Assembly: GCA_947445495.1 (NCBI GenBank)
Contig: CANFEI010000063.1
Span: 1 to 6,763, forward strand
From: Alcaligenaceae bacterium
GTDB taxonomy: Bacteria; Pseudomonadota; Gammaproteobacteria; Burkholderiales; Burkholderiaceae
Reading direction: 5' to 3'
DNA length: 6,763 bases
Below the pieces are notes generated by a model. The model saw nothing but the letters and a program-made list of their open reading frames with translations. It searched no databases and had not been told where the DNA came from. Made by a program: the position numbers and the translations under genes. Positions 1-6,689 of this stretch are shown in pieces (position 1 is the first letter of the stretch; each line of letters opens with the position of its first letter).

Positions 1-585
1 GAACCACCGCTCTGGTGGTCTCCCAACCCACGCATGGTGCTCCAGTGTGACGCACTGCACTTGTCCCACTCTCTAGGCAAGCGCCTGCGACAAATCGCCC
101 GCGCGCAAGAGGCCGGGGACTACTCCATCGTTGTCAAAGTCAACACCGCCTTCACCTCTACGTTGCGCGCCTGTGCCCGACCGTCTCTTAACGGACAGGC
201 TGGCACGTGGATCACCGGGGAGATGCAATTGGCCTACGAGGCCTGGCACTTATTGGGGCACGTCCACAGTATCGAAACCTGGGTGCATGGCGAGCTAGTG
301 GGTGGCCTCTATGGCGTGAGCCTCGGCCACATGTTTTTTGGCGAATCGATGTTTAGTCGCGTACCGGATGCCTCCAAAATCGCCCTGGCGCATCTGGTCT
401 GGTACCTAAAAAAACAAGGGGTTGCTTGGATCGACTGCCAGATGCACACCGAGCACTTACGCACCTTGGGTGCCGCCCCGATACCACGACAACAATTTAT
501 CGTCCATGTCCGACAGCACACGTCGATGCCTGATATCCTTTGGCATCCGGGCCGCTTGGACCAAGCAGGTATATTGCACCCATGA
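1..585 (+). CDS. aat: Leucyl/phenylalanyl-tRNA--protein transferase, 5'-truncated by window edge
   Basis: Transfers Leu or Phe from aminoacyl-tRNA to proteins with N-terminal Lys or Arg, marking them for ClpS/ClpAP degradation in the cytoplasm. The frame is open from base 1, so the gene starts outside the window. 194 residues are visible, and by family length (about 230-250) roughly 35-55 N-terminal residues are missing. Family motifs seen in visible numbering are WWSPNPR (5-11), TWI (69-71), GHVHSIETW (86-94), GGLYGVSLG (101-109) and FFGESMFS (112-119), followed by an ID.Q...HL..LGA segment near the end. The ATG at 34 is internal, because WWSPNPR lies upstream of it in the same frame. The TGA stop overlaps the ATG of the next gene (ATGA, 582-585), which implies an operon and translational coupling. 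The C-terminus looks complete. Identification is confident. Confidence 0.95.
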   Translation, partial: EPPLWWSPNPRMVLQCDALHLSHSLGKRLRQIARAQEAGDYSIVVKVNTAFTSTLRACARPSLNGQAGTWITGEMQLAYEAWHLLGHVHSIETWVHGELVGGLYGVSLGHMFFGESMFSRVPDASKIALAHLVWYLKKQGVAWIDCQMHTEHLRTLGAAPIPRQQFIVHVRQHTSMPDILWHPGRLDQAGILHP

Positions 586-1319
586 GCCAACTCAAAGAAC
601 TCCCCTTTGCGGCGCTACAGTTTTATGCAACCGCACCGTATCCCTGCAGCTACCTGCCCGAGCGACAGGCCCGCTCGCAGGTTGCCGCGCCCGGGCATTT
701 GATTCATGCGGATACCTACTCCCAATTGATTGATCAGGGATTTCGGCGCAGCGGACTTTTTACCTATCGTCCACACTGCGACAGTTGCCGTGCTTGCCTT
801 CCTGTGCGTGTCGATGTCAATCGCTTTGCGCCTAACCGCACGCAGCAACGCGTCCTCAAACGTCATCAGCCATTGCGGCCCCTCGTGGCCGAGCTTTCCT
901 GGTCCAGCGAACACTATGCGCTGTACGCGCGCTACCAGGCGTTGCGCCACCCTGGTGGTGGCATGGATGACGACAGTCGCACTCAGTACAGCGAGTTTTT
1001 ACTAGCCAGTCGCGTCAATACGCGACTCGTGGAGTTTCGTGAAGAAGACGGCACGCTGCGTATGGTGTCGATCATTGACGTGCTTGAGCAAGGGCTCTCG
1101 TCGGTCTATACCTTCTATGATCCCGAGGCGCAGGGCAGTCTGGGCACCTACAGCATTTTGTGGCAAATCAATCAGTGCCGGCAGCTCGGTCTTCCCTGGC
1201 TCTATCTAGGCTACTGGATCGAAAAGAGTGCAAAAATGGCGTACAAAGCAGCGTTTGGTCCAGCCCAGTTTCGCTATAGCGGACAATGGCATGATCAACC
1301 ACCGCCTCCTGAGGGATAG
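582..1319 (+). CDS. bpt: Aspartate/glutamate leucyltransferase (bacterial Bpt, ATE family)
   Basis: Transfers Leu from Leu-tRNA to proteins with N-terminal Asp or Glu, the second branch of the bacterial N-end rule pathway (older annotations call it putative arginyl-tRNA-protein transferase, ate). The protein has 245 residues, normal for the family. It carries the ATE N-terminal cysteine region ([13 protein letters not shown] at 19-31, [13 protein letters not shown] at 65-77) and the C-terminal ATE domain with [10 protein letters not shown] (187-196), [18 protein letters not shown] (208-225) and a following GP.QFRY. The start at 582 is preferred over an in-frame ATG at 540: it gives the usual [10 protein letters not shown]-terminus and overlaps the aat stop by four bases. 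The ribosome site is weak (AGG at 567-569, 12 bases upstream), consistent with coupling to aat translation. Identification is confident. The Leu/Asp-Glu specificity is assigned from family membership, not from a residue I can point to. Confidence 0.95.
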   Translation: MSQLKELPFAALQFYATAPYPCSYLPERQARSQVAAPGHLIHADTYSQLIDQGFRRSGLFTYRPHCDSCRACLPVRVDVNRFAPNRTQQRVLKRHQPLRPLVAELSWSSEHYALYARYQALRHPGGGMDDDSRTQYSEFLLASRVNTRLVEFREEDGTLRMVSIIDVLEQGLSSVYTFYDPEAQGSLGTYSILWQINQCRQLGLPWLYLGYWIEKSAKMAYKAAFGPAQFRYSGQWHDQPPPPEG

Positions 1320-1377
1320 CCCTTAGCAAGCTTCGGATATTGATATTTTTCTCTGACTCTATTTTTTAACGGTTGCC

Positions 1378-2427
1378 ATGTCGATACTCTTTCAAGCCTA
1401 CCCCTTGGCACGTCACGCTCTTTTTGCGATGGATGCCGAAGCGGCTCACGATGCAACACTCAAGGCGTTACAACTCGCGTACGACTGCTCCCTGACCCGC
1501 GGACTCATGCAGAGTCGTGTGCTGGCCCCGACCACCTTAATGGGCCTCGCTTTACAGAACCCTGTCGGACTCGCAGCGGGTTTAGATAAAAACGGGGCAC
1601 ATATCGACGCGATGGGTAACTTGGGGTTTGGCTTTGTTGAAGTCGGCACCGTCACCCCGCGTGCTCAACCAGGCAACCCTAAGCCGCGCATCTTTCGCCT
1701 GCCTGACGCGCAAGCCTTAATCAATCGTCTGGGCTTTAACAATCAAGGTTTGGATACATTTTTAGCGAACGTTCAACGTAGCACTTGGCGCGCCCAGGGC
1801 GGCATCATCGGCTTGAATATTGGTAAAAATGCAGACACTCCAATTGAACGCGCTGCTGACGACTACCTCATCGGATTAGTGGGTGTTTACCCACATGCAG
1901 ACTACATTACTGTCAATATTTCGTCACCCAACACAAAAAATCTTCGGGCACTACAAGGCGAACATGAGCTCGATGAACTACTGTCGCAGCTTGCACAGCG
2001 CAGACAAGAACTTGCGGCTCAGCATCAACGACGTGTGCCACTGGCCGTCAAGATTGCACCGGATCTGACCGAAGAACAAATTGACATCATTACCGAAGTA
2101 CTTCCGCGCCACGGTATTGATGGCGTGATTGCCACGAACACCACCATCGCTCGGGATGCCGTGCACGGCATGGCACATGCCGAGGAAGCGGGAGGCCTGT
2201 CGGGTGCGCCATTGCATGCTCGCTCGCTCGAAGTCATTGCACGACTGCGCTCAAAGCTTGGGCCAGATTTCGCCATCATTGGTGTGGGTGGAATTGTCTC
2301 GGGGCAACACGCTGCGCAGAAGATCTCAGCGGGTGCGAATGCGGTGCAGTTGTACACCGGTCTAATTTTTAAGGGCCCCGCCTTGGTAGGTGAGTGTGTC
2401 CGCGAGATTGCGAAACTAGGCCGATAA
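1378..2427 (+). CDS. pyrD: Dihydroorotate dehydrogenase (quinone), class 2
   Basis: Oxidises dihydroorotate to orotate in de novo pyrimidine synthesis, with FMN as cofactor and membrane quinone as acceptor. It has 349 residues, and the class 2 N-terminal helical extension that forms the quinone/membrane site is present (about 1-45, [20 protein letters not shown]). Visible motifs are AAGLDKNG (66-73, FMN-contacting Lys71), VGTVTP (89-94), INRLGFNN (115-122), [11 protein letters not shown] (180-190) with Ser183 matching the class 2 catalytic base (E. coli Ser175), KIAPDL (225-230), ATNTT (252-256), and the FMN-phosphate segments GVGGI (303-307) and LYTGL (326-330). The class 2 serine replaces the class 1 cysteine. 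The gene follows bpt after a 58-base AT-rich gap, so it may be cotranscribed or have its own promoter. No strong promoter or ribosome site is evident in that gap. It is followed by a terminator hairpin. Identification is confident. Confidence 0.96.
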   Translation: MSILFQAYPLARHALFAMDAEAAHDATLKALQLAYDCSLTRGLMQSRVLAPTTLMGLALQNPVGLAAGLDKNGAHIDAMGNLGFGFVEVGTVTPRAQPGNPKPRIFRLPDAQALINRLGFNNQGLDTFLANVQRSTWRAQGGIIGLNIGKNADTPIERAADDYLIGLVGVYPHADYITVNISSPNTKNLRALQGEHELDELLSQLAQRRQELAAQHQRRVPLAVKIAPDLTEEQIDIITEVLPRHGIDGVIATNTTIARDAVHGMAHAEEAGGLSGAPLHARSLEVIARLRSKLGPDFAIIGVGGIVSGQHAAQKISAGANAVQLYTGLIFKGPALVGECVREIAKLGR

Positions 2428-2436
2428 CGTAGCCCA

Positions 2437-2470
2437 AACAAAAAAACCACCCGAGGGTGGTTTTTTTGTT
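2437..2470. terminator. Bidirectional intrinsic terminator between pyrD and the phasin gene
   Basis: The stem is perfect over 15 base pairs (2437-2451 with 2456-2470) around a CGAG loop. Its GC-rich core is CCACC/GGTGG, flanked by A7 on the left arm and T7 on the right. Read on the plus strand, the hairpin starts 9 bases after the pyrD stop and ends in a T tract. Read on the minus strand, the A7 arm becomes the T tract, 15 bases after the phasin stop. The symmetry and position between convergent genes indicate one structure terminating both transcripts. Termination itself is inferred. Confidence 0.92.
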
Positions 2471-2485
2471 GCAAGCATTTAGAAC

Positions 2486-3061
2486 TTAAGCTGCGCGGCG
2501 ACCGCGTGTAGCGGACTTCGCAACGTCAGCGGCTTGACCAGCCGCTTTGAATGTCGCATTGGCAGCAGCAGCCAGATTTTTCTCGGCAACGTCAGCAGCC
2601 TGCTTGGCGGCTTTGGTCATCGACTCATAAGCTGAGTTAGCCTGAGCCATCGAGCTTTTCAGCATCGCCACAGCACCTTCCGAACCCGCTGGCGCGTTCT
2701 TGGTGAACTGTTCGATTGCGTCCTGAACATGCTTCTGACCTTCAGCAACATGCGACTCGCTCAGTTTGGCCAAATCAGCCTGCACTGTGGAAACGATGTC
2801 ATAAACATGCTTGCTATAAGCCATGGCTTTTTCTGCGCTCGGCTGAACCAAACCTGAAGACAATGACAACGCTTCTTGCGCGTCTTTCACGCCAACAACT
2901 TGTTGCGACGTGGCCGACACTTCGTCGATCGTTGCTTTTAACGCCTTGAGGTTGAGGTCAACGAGTTTCTCGAAGCCTGAATAAAAGGAACCCTGGACAG
3001 CCACGAATGCATCGATGGCCGCTTTTTGACTGTTTAGGACCTGCTGAGGAATTGCAGACAT
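2486..3061 (-). CDS. phaP: Phasin (polyhydroxyalkanoate granule-associated protein)
   Basis: Phasins coat intracellular PHA granules, controlling granule size and shielding the cytoplasm from the polymer. The product has 191 residues and looks like the TIGR01841/Phasin_2 family: an N-terminal PQQVLNSQKAAIDAF-type segment, LVDLNLKALKATIDE (about 33-47) and DAQEALSL (about 60-67). The remainder is long, amphipathic and helical, with an Ala/Lys-rich C-terminus (two QAADVA copies) ending in a basic RGRR tail. There are no cysteines or tryptophans and no signal peptide. The frame is open to an ATG at 3124, but that codon lies in the promoter -10 box. The ATG at 3061 has GGAGA at 3067-3071 in minus-strand sense, five bases upstream, and gives the normal phasin N-terminus. 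It has its own promoter, converges on pyrD and shares its terminator. Which phasin paralogue it is cannot be told, so the symbol is generic. Confidence 0.9.
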   Translation of the reverse strand: MSAIPQQVLNSQKAAIDAFVAVQGSFYSGFEKLVDLNLKALKATIDEVSATSQQVVGVKDAQEALSLSSGLVQPSAEKAMAYSKHVYDIVSTVQADLAKLSESHVAEGQKHVQDAIEQFTKNAPAGSEGAVAMLKSSMAQANSAYESMTKAAKQAADVAEKNLAAAANATFKAAGQAADVAKSATRGRRAA

Positions 3062-3105
3062 GGTGTTCTCCAAAATGAACGAAATGTTTGTTTGCGACGA
3101 TATGT

Positions 3106-3114
3106 TGCAGTGCA
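3106..3114. promoter_or_regulatory. Candidate operator at the phasin transcription start (TGCAGTGCA)
   Basis: TGCAGTGCA is an inverted repeat (TGCA, one base, TGCA) sitting at or just downstream of the predicted start of the phasin transcript, where a bound protein would block RNA polymerase. The extended identity with the second copy is TTGCAGTGCA (3105-3114). Symmetry does not extend further here. PhaR-type regulators are known to bind TGC/GCA-rich sites at phasin promoters, so PhaR is the natural candidate, but this is inferred. Confidence 0.5.
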
Positions 3115-3122
3115 CAAGTGTC

Positions 3123-3150
3123 ATTTTAGATTTAAAAACAGTCGTGTCAA
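3123..3150 (-). promoter_or_regulatory. Sigma70-type promoter of the phasin gene
   Basis: On the minus strand a perfect -35 box TTGACA (3145-3150) is separated by 16 bases from TAAAAT (3123-3128, five of six consensus bases). The expected transcription start is about 3115-3117, giving a leader of some 55 bases before the ATG at 3061. Near-consensus boxes fit an abundant structural protein that would need repression when no polymer is present. The promoter call is by inspection only. Confidence 0.75.
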
Positions 3151-3155
3151 CAATT

Positions 3156-3176
3156 ATTTGTTGCAGTGCATCAAAT
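3156..3176. promoter_or_regulatory. Candidate upstream operator: 21-base near-palindrome centred on TGCAGTGCA
   Basis: The core TGCAGTGCA (3162-3170) is flanked by ATTTG on the left and CAAAT on the right. This gives a 21-base inverted repeat centred on G3166 with nine of ten pairs matching; only T3161/T3171 fails. It lies five bases upstream of the phasin -35 box and its centre is 56 bases from that of the copy at the transcription start. The arrangement is typical of a dimeric repressor site. The binding protein is unknown; PhaR is the leading candidate. Confidence 0.6.
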
Positions 3177-3243
3177 AAACGACATTACTGTTCATTTACT
3201 GACTTTTACTTAGTTTTTGAGCGTATAGGCGCCACCGACGAGC

Positions 3244-4065
3244 TCACGCAGCTGTCGCGCCAGTCTCGTAGCCTAAGGCCTCTGATATCGTCCCTGCGGT
3301 CGCGACCAACTGGGGAATCCAGGCGTCTTGCAGGCGATCAGACGGTGCAGAAATCGACAATCCGGCAACCAACTTCCCCGTATCGTCATAGATGCCAGCA
3401 GCAATGCAACGCACACCCACCTCAAGCTCTTCATTGTCACGCGCGTAACCCAACTGCCTCACCAAAGACAGTTCTCGCTCCAGTGTCTCGAGGTTTTTAA
3501 GGCTGTTGGCCGTCCCACCCGCCAGGCCTGTACGTGTCGCGTAAGCACGAAGTTGACGCACATCGATGGAAGACAAGAACAATTTGCCATTGGACGTTAA
3601 ATGCAAGGGTGCCCGGCCACCAATCGCGCGTACCACCTGCATACCAGAGCGTTCGCTCCAGGCTCGATCGATATAAACAATCTCGTCGCCCTGCTGCACA
3701 GACAGGTTCACCGTCTGTCCGGTTAGGGCATGCAACGCCCGCATGGCGTCGATGGCAGCCTCTCGGACGTTCAGTCGGCCCTTCACCAGCGAGCCCAATT
3801 CGAGCAAACGCATACCCAGTTGGTACAGGCCGCTATCCACACGATCCACGTAGCGACCGATAACCAGATCATTGAGAATGCGATGCGCAGTCGACGTATG
3901 CAAACCGGTCGTGCGGGCCAAGTCTTTGAGCGGAACAGGATCAGGCTGAGCCGCTAGGGCATCAAGCAGCTGGGTGGCTCGACCCAACACCTGAATCGCC
4001 ATGTCTGCCGCCCCATGAGACAGGGATGAGAGCACCACGGGTGGAGATGACACGTTACGCGACAT
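3244..4065 (-). CDS. IclR-family transcriptional regulator
   Basis: A DNA-binding regulator with the two-domain IclR architecture. The winged helix-turn-helix spans about residues 24-85, with VPLKDLARTTGLHTSTAHRI containing the recognition helix and YQLGMRLLELG following the wing. The GAF-like effector-binding domain spans about 95-265, with RAPLHLTSNGKLFLS (151-165), LGYARDNEELEVGVRCIA (205-222) and GLSISAPSDR (235-244). Its 273 residues are within the family range. The ligand cannot be read from sequence; relatives bind small organic or aromatic acids. The start is uncertain: ATG 4065 has no good ribosome site, while an in-frame ATG at 4002 (252 residues, MAIQVLGRA) is preceded by GGGGCGG. 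Both lie downstream of the predicted promoter. The gene diverges from fhs, its likeliest target besides itself, and lies upstream of the phasin gene on the same strand, separated by 182 bases and a separate promoter. No terminator is evident after its stop. Confidence 0.92.
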   Translation of the reverse strand: MSRNVSSPPVVLSSLSHGAADMAIQVLGRATQLLDALAAQPDPVPLKDLARTTGLHTSTAHRILNDLVIGRYVDRVDSGLYQLGMRLLELGSLVKGRLNVREAAIDAMRALHALTGQTVNLSVQQGDEIVYIDRAWSERSGMQVVRAIGGRAPLHLTSNGKLFLSSIDVRQLRAYATRTGLAGGTANSLKNLETLERELSLVRQLGYARDNEELEVGVRCIAAGIYDDTGKLVAGLSISAPSDRLQDAWIPQLVATAGTISEALGYETGATAA

Positions 4066-4088
4066 GATGGTTAATACAGTCCTTGAAT

Positions 4089-4106
4089 CTGCGGCAGTGC
4101 AGCATG
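4089..4106. promoter_or_regulatory. TGC/GCA-rich element in the iclR leader, sharing the phasin operator core
   Basis: CTGCGGCAG (4089-4097) is a 9-base inverted repeat overlapping GCAGTGCA (4094-4101), which is identical to the 8-base core of both phasin operator candidates. It continues into GCATG. It lies between the predicted iclR transcription start (about 4115) and the ATG at 4065, where a bound protein would block iclR transcription. It matches the phasin sites less fully (GGCAGTGCA in place of TGCAGTGCA), so the function is tentative. Confidence 0.35.
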
Positions 4107-4122
4107 AGGGATTCTATCTCAT

Positions 4123-4151
4123 ATTATGAAACGCACCGCGCGCGGCGTCAA
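4123..4151 (-). promoter_or_regulatory. Sigma70-type promoter of iclR
   Basis: On the minus strand TTGACG (4146-4151, five of six consensus bases) is followed after exactly 17 bases by CATAAT (4123-4128, five of six). The expected start is near 4115, leaving about 50 bases of leader to the ATG at 4065 or about 113 to the ATG at 4002. The spacer contains a perfect 10-base palindrome, and a TGC/GCA-rich element lies in the leader. I could not find a comparably good promoter for the divergent fhs gene in the same interval. Confidence 0.65.
4136..4145. repeat. Perfect palindrome CCGCGCGCGG inside the iclR promoter spacer
   Basis: Ten bases of exact dyad symmetry, alternating G and C in the centre, lie between the -35 and -10 boxes of the predicted iclR promoter. 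They stand in sharp contrast to the AT-rich sequence around them. This could be an operator half-site cluster for autoregulation or a structural element. It may also be chance, since short GC palindromes are common. Confidence 0.4.
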
Positions 4152-4176
4152 ATGTATCATCACCAGATTCCTCTCT

Positions 4177-4192
4177 AAGGCCTCCTCCTATG
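4177..4192 (+). promoter_or_regulatory. Atypical translation start region of fhs
   Basis: AAGG at 4177-4180 is the only purine-rich candidate before the ATG and is nine bases away. The intervening CCTCCTCCT (4181-4189) reads like the 16S rRNA anti-Shine-Dalgarno sequence itself rather than a ribosome site, and AGGCCT (4178-4183) is self-complementary. Initiation may be weak or depend on mRNA structure. The fhs start is still secure from the protein N-terminus. Confidence 0.4.
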
Positions 4193-5863
4193 CGTTCTGA
4201 CCTCGACATCGCTCAAGCTGCAAATAAACGTCCCATTCTTGAACTCGCGTCAGCACAAGCAGGCATCCCAGACGAGGCGTTGGAGCCATACGGAAGATTC
4301 AAGGCAAAACTTTCGCTTGAATACATCCGCACACTCGATGCCCGACCAGACGGTAAATTAATTCTGGTGACAGCGATTTCACCCACCCCTGCGGGCGAGG
4401 GGAAAACCACCACAACCGTCGGGCTCGGAGATGCGCTCAATCACATTGGCAAACGCGCGATGATTTGCTTGCGCGAGCCCTCACTCGGCCCAGTGTTCGG
4501 CATGAAAGGGGGCGCGGCCGGTGGCGGCATGGCCCAGGTCGTGCCGATGGAAGACATCAATCTGCACTTTACCGGCGACTTCAACGCGATTGCTCTGGCC
4601 AATAATTTGTTAGCGGCCTTGATCGACAACCACATCCACCACGGCAACAAGCTAGCGTTCGATGTACGACGCATCACTTGGCGCCGAGTGGTTGACCTCA
4701 ATGACCGAGCTTTAAGACAGATCGTGATCGGTTTGGGTGGCACAGCGAATGGCTTTCCGCGAGAAGATCGCTTCGACATTGTCGTTGCGTCCGAAGTCAT
4801 GGCGATTTTTTGTTTGGTGAAAAGTCTCAAGGACCTGAAGGACCGTCTCGCAGATATCGTGGTGGGCTACTCGCTTGCAGGCAAGCCGATACGCGCTCGC
4901 GATTTGCAGGCGCAAGGTGCCATGGCGGCGCTGTTAAAAGAAGCGCTCGCCCCTAACCTGGTGCAAACGCTTGAAAACAATCTCGCGCTCGTGCACGGCG
5001 GACCATTCGCTAACATCGCGCATGGATGCAATACAGTTCTCGCTACGTCCACCGCACTCAAGCTCGCCGACTATGTCGTGACAGAAGCGGGCTTCGGCGC
5101 AGACCTCGGAGCCGAGAAGTTTTTAGATATCAAGTGCCGCAAAGCCGGTCTGGCGCCCTCTGCGGTCGTGTTGGTCGCCACCGTGCGTGCCTTGAAATAT
5201 CACGGCGGCGTCGAGGTCAAAGATGTGGGCTCAGAAAACCTGGACGCTCTACGCTTGGGTTTGGTCAACCTTGAACGTCATATCCACAACATCACACAGA
5301 ATTTCGGGTTGCCTTGCGTGGTAGCAATCAATCATCGCACTGAAGACACCGCTGCCGAAATCGCGCTGCTGCAGTCTACCGCCGCATCGCTAGGTGTTGA
5401 GGTCGTCCTTGCGGAGCATTGGGCCAAGGGGGGTGTGGGCGCAGCCAACCTCGCCCATGCGGTCGTCAAGTTGTGTGAGCAACCGAATCACTTCAAGTTT
5501 CTGTATGAAGATCAGGTATCGCTTTGGGATAAGGTGCAAACCATTGCAACCCAAACCTATGCAGCAGCAGGCATTGCGGCCGACGCCAAAGTGCGTGCGC
5601 AATTCGCCCAGCTTGAGGCCGAGGGGTATGGCCATCTGCCGGTTTGTATCGCTAAAACGCAATACTCTTTTTCAAGCGATGCAAAGTTACGCGGCGCACC
5701 GAGCGGTCACGTCCTGAACATTCGGGAAGTACGACTCGCCGCTGGCGCAGGGTTCGTTGTGGTGGTCTGCGGTGACATCATGACGATGCCAGGCTTACCT
5801 GTCGTGCCCGCAGCCAATGGCATCGATATCAACGATGCTGGCGAAATTACCGGACTGTCGTGA
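4190..5863 (+). CDS. fhs: Formate--tetrahydrofolate ligase
   Basis: Joins formate to tetrahydrofolate with ATP hydrolysis, giving 10-formyl-tetrahydrofolate for purines, initiator tRNA formylation or one-carbon assimilation; cytoplasmic. Its 557 residues match the family. The N-terminus [15 protein letters not shown] is typical and fixes the start. The P-loop TPAGEGKT is at 66-73, followed by the family blocks [20 protein letters not shown] (93-112), [15 protein letters not shown] (120-134), [14 protein letters not shown] (about 270-283), and near the C-terminus a [16 protein letters not shown] segment. It is intact, with no missing motif. The ribosome site is unusual: AAGG (4177-4180) is separated from the ATG by the pyrimidine run CCTCCTCCT. 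The gene is single and divergent from iclR. No folD or purU is in view, so the metabolic role must be inferred. Many proteobacteria lack fhs, and here it is probably an optional formate/C1 route next to its regulator. Confidence 0.97.
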   Translation: MRSDLDIAQAANKRPILELASAQAGIPDEALEPYGRFKAKLSLEYIRTLDARPDGKLILVTAISPTPAGEGKTTTTVGLGDALNHIGKRAMICLREPSLGPVFGMKGGAAGGGMAQVVPMEDINLHFTGDFNAIALANNLLAALIDNHIHHGNKLAFDVRRITWRRVVDLNDRALRQIVIGLGGTANGFPREDRFDIVVASEVMAIFCLVKSLKDLKDRLADIVVGYSLAGKPIRARDLQAQGAMAALLKEALAPNLVQTLENNLALVHGGPFANIAHGCNTVLATSTALKLADYVVTEAGFGADLGAEKFLDIKCRKAGLAPSAVVLVATVRALKYHGGVEVKDVGSENLDALRLGLVNLERHIHNITQNFGLPCVVAINHRTEDTAAEIALLQSTAASLGVEVVLAEHWAKGGVGAANLAHAVVKLCEQPNHFKFLYEDQVSLWDKVQTIATQTYAAAGIAADAKVRAQFAQLEAEGYGHLPVCIAKTQYSFSSDAKLRGAPSGHVLNIREVRLAAGAGFVVVVCGDIMTMPGLPVVPAANGIDINDAGEITGLS

Positions 5864-5873
5864 TCAGAAGGCC

Positions 5874-6689
5874 CTACTTGGCAACCGCTGGCTCGTAGCG
5901 GCCGCCTAACGCCAGCGCTTGCTCACGCAGAAACTCCAAGGCTTCTAAGGCAGGGGCCGCATCACCCTTCACACCTAGTTCGATGTGTGGCACGGCCCCA
6001 CCCTCGCCGACAGACGGAAGACTGAACGCCTTGATGCTCGGCCACTTGCGCTCGAGCGTCTCAAGCGCTGGCGTGATCCTGGACTCAGGCAACCCGTAAA
6101 CGATGAAAGAATGTTCTGTGCGATCTTCTTTGTTGTGAAGATGCGCGTAGCGGGTATCGAGCATCGCCTCGAGCATCGGCCACGCCATGACTGGGAACCC
6201 TGGCACAAAGGTGTGGTCATGGATAAAAAATCCGGGAATTCGATTAAACGGATTCGGCACGGCCTCACAGCCTTGGGGGAAAAACCCCATCTGTAACCGC
6301 TGCTGATTTTCAGGCGCGTTCATATCCGCTGAGCCCTGACCTTTGGCTGCGTTCTCGGCACAACGGATCGTAATCTGCTCTCTTGCGAAGTCGTTAAGCT
6401 CAAGCGGCACGCCTAACGCAGCAGCGGCCGCCTGTCGCGTATGATCATCAGGCGTAGCACCAATACCCCCACAGCTCAAGACGATGTCACCCGAAGCAAA
6501 GCTGCGCTGATAAGCGGCTGTCAGGGCAGCACGATCATCGGACAAGATTTCAACCCATGACAGCTGTAAGCCCCGAGCGCCAAGAAGTTCAACCACTTTA
6601 GGGAAATGTTTGTCTTGCCTACGTCCCGAAAGGATTTCATCGCCAATGACAATAAGACCAAAGCGAGATTTCTGTGTAGCGGCGGACAT
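5874..6689 (-). CDS. CinA N-terminal-domain (MoaB/Mog-like, COG1058) protein, stand-alone
   Basis: A molybdopterin-binding-fold protein related to the N-terminal half of the competence/damage-inducible protein CinA. It has 271 residues. Family motifs are IGDEILSG (15-22), a D..A.L..A segment, the conserved GGIGATPDDHT (74-84), then NPFNRIPGF and FVPGFPVMAW with a C-terminal RITPALE..E region. The C-terminal CinA amidase (nicotinamide-nucleotide amidase) domain is absent, as in the short COG1058 proteins, so it is not full CinA. Biochemical activity is not settled from sequence; the fold suggests a nucleotide or pterin ligand. The ATG at 6689 is preferred over the one at 6695: a TTGGA purine stretch abuts the upstream ATG but is six bases from 6689, and MSAATQKSRFGLI is a plausible N-terminus. 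It converges on fhs with a 10-base gap. No clear promoter is seen in the 74 bases upstream. Confidence 0.88.
   Translation of the reverse strand: MSAATQKSRFGLIVIGDEILSGRRQDKHFPKVVELLGARGLQLSWVEILSDDRAALTAAYQRSFASGDIVLSCGGIGATPDDHTRQAAAAALGVPLELNDFAREQITIRCAENAAKGQGSADMNAPENQQRLQMGFFPQGCEAVPNPFNRIPGFFIHDHTFVPGFPVMAWPMLEAMLDTRYAHLHNKEDRTEHSFIVYGLPESRITPALETLERKWPSIKAFSLPSVGEGGAVPHIELGVKGDAAPALEALEFLREQALALGGRYEPAVAK

Noticed and set aside
540..581. Longer bpt start at 540
   Set aside because: It would lie well inside aat and add 14 residues that only reflect aat sequence in another frame. The ATG at 582 gives the usual family N-terminus and the ATGA overlap.
1337..1350. ATAT-TG-ATAT followed by T5 in the bpt-pyrD gap, as a terminator or attenuator
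   Set aside because: A four-pair, AT-only stem with a two-base loop cannot form a stable hairpin.
2025..2474. 149-codon minus-strand ORF antisense to pyrD
   Set aside because: It lies almost entirely inside pyrD, resembles no known family, and runs across the terminator hairpin. It is a shadow of the coding frame.
3062..3124. Phasin reading frame extended to the ATG at 3124, adding 21 residues
   Set aside because: That ATG falls within the -10 box of the promoter, upstream of the expected transcript start. The added residues do not look like phasin, and the ATG at 3061 has a good ribosome site.
3534..3863. Plus-strand ORFs of 75-109 codons inside iclR
   Set aside because: They are antisense to a confidently identified IclR domain and have no ribosome site or recognisable protein features.
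4118..4163. Small minus-strand ORF of 13-14 codons (GTG 4163 or ATG 4160) after a GAGAGG purine run, a possible leader peptide for iclR
   Set aside because: It overlaps the -35 and -10 boxes of the predicted iclR promoter, so it would lie upstream of that transcript's start. It has no composition that suggests attenuation.
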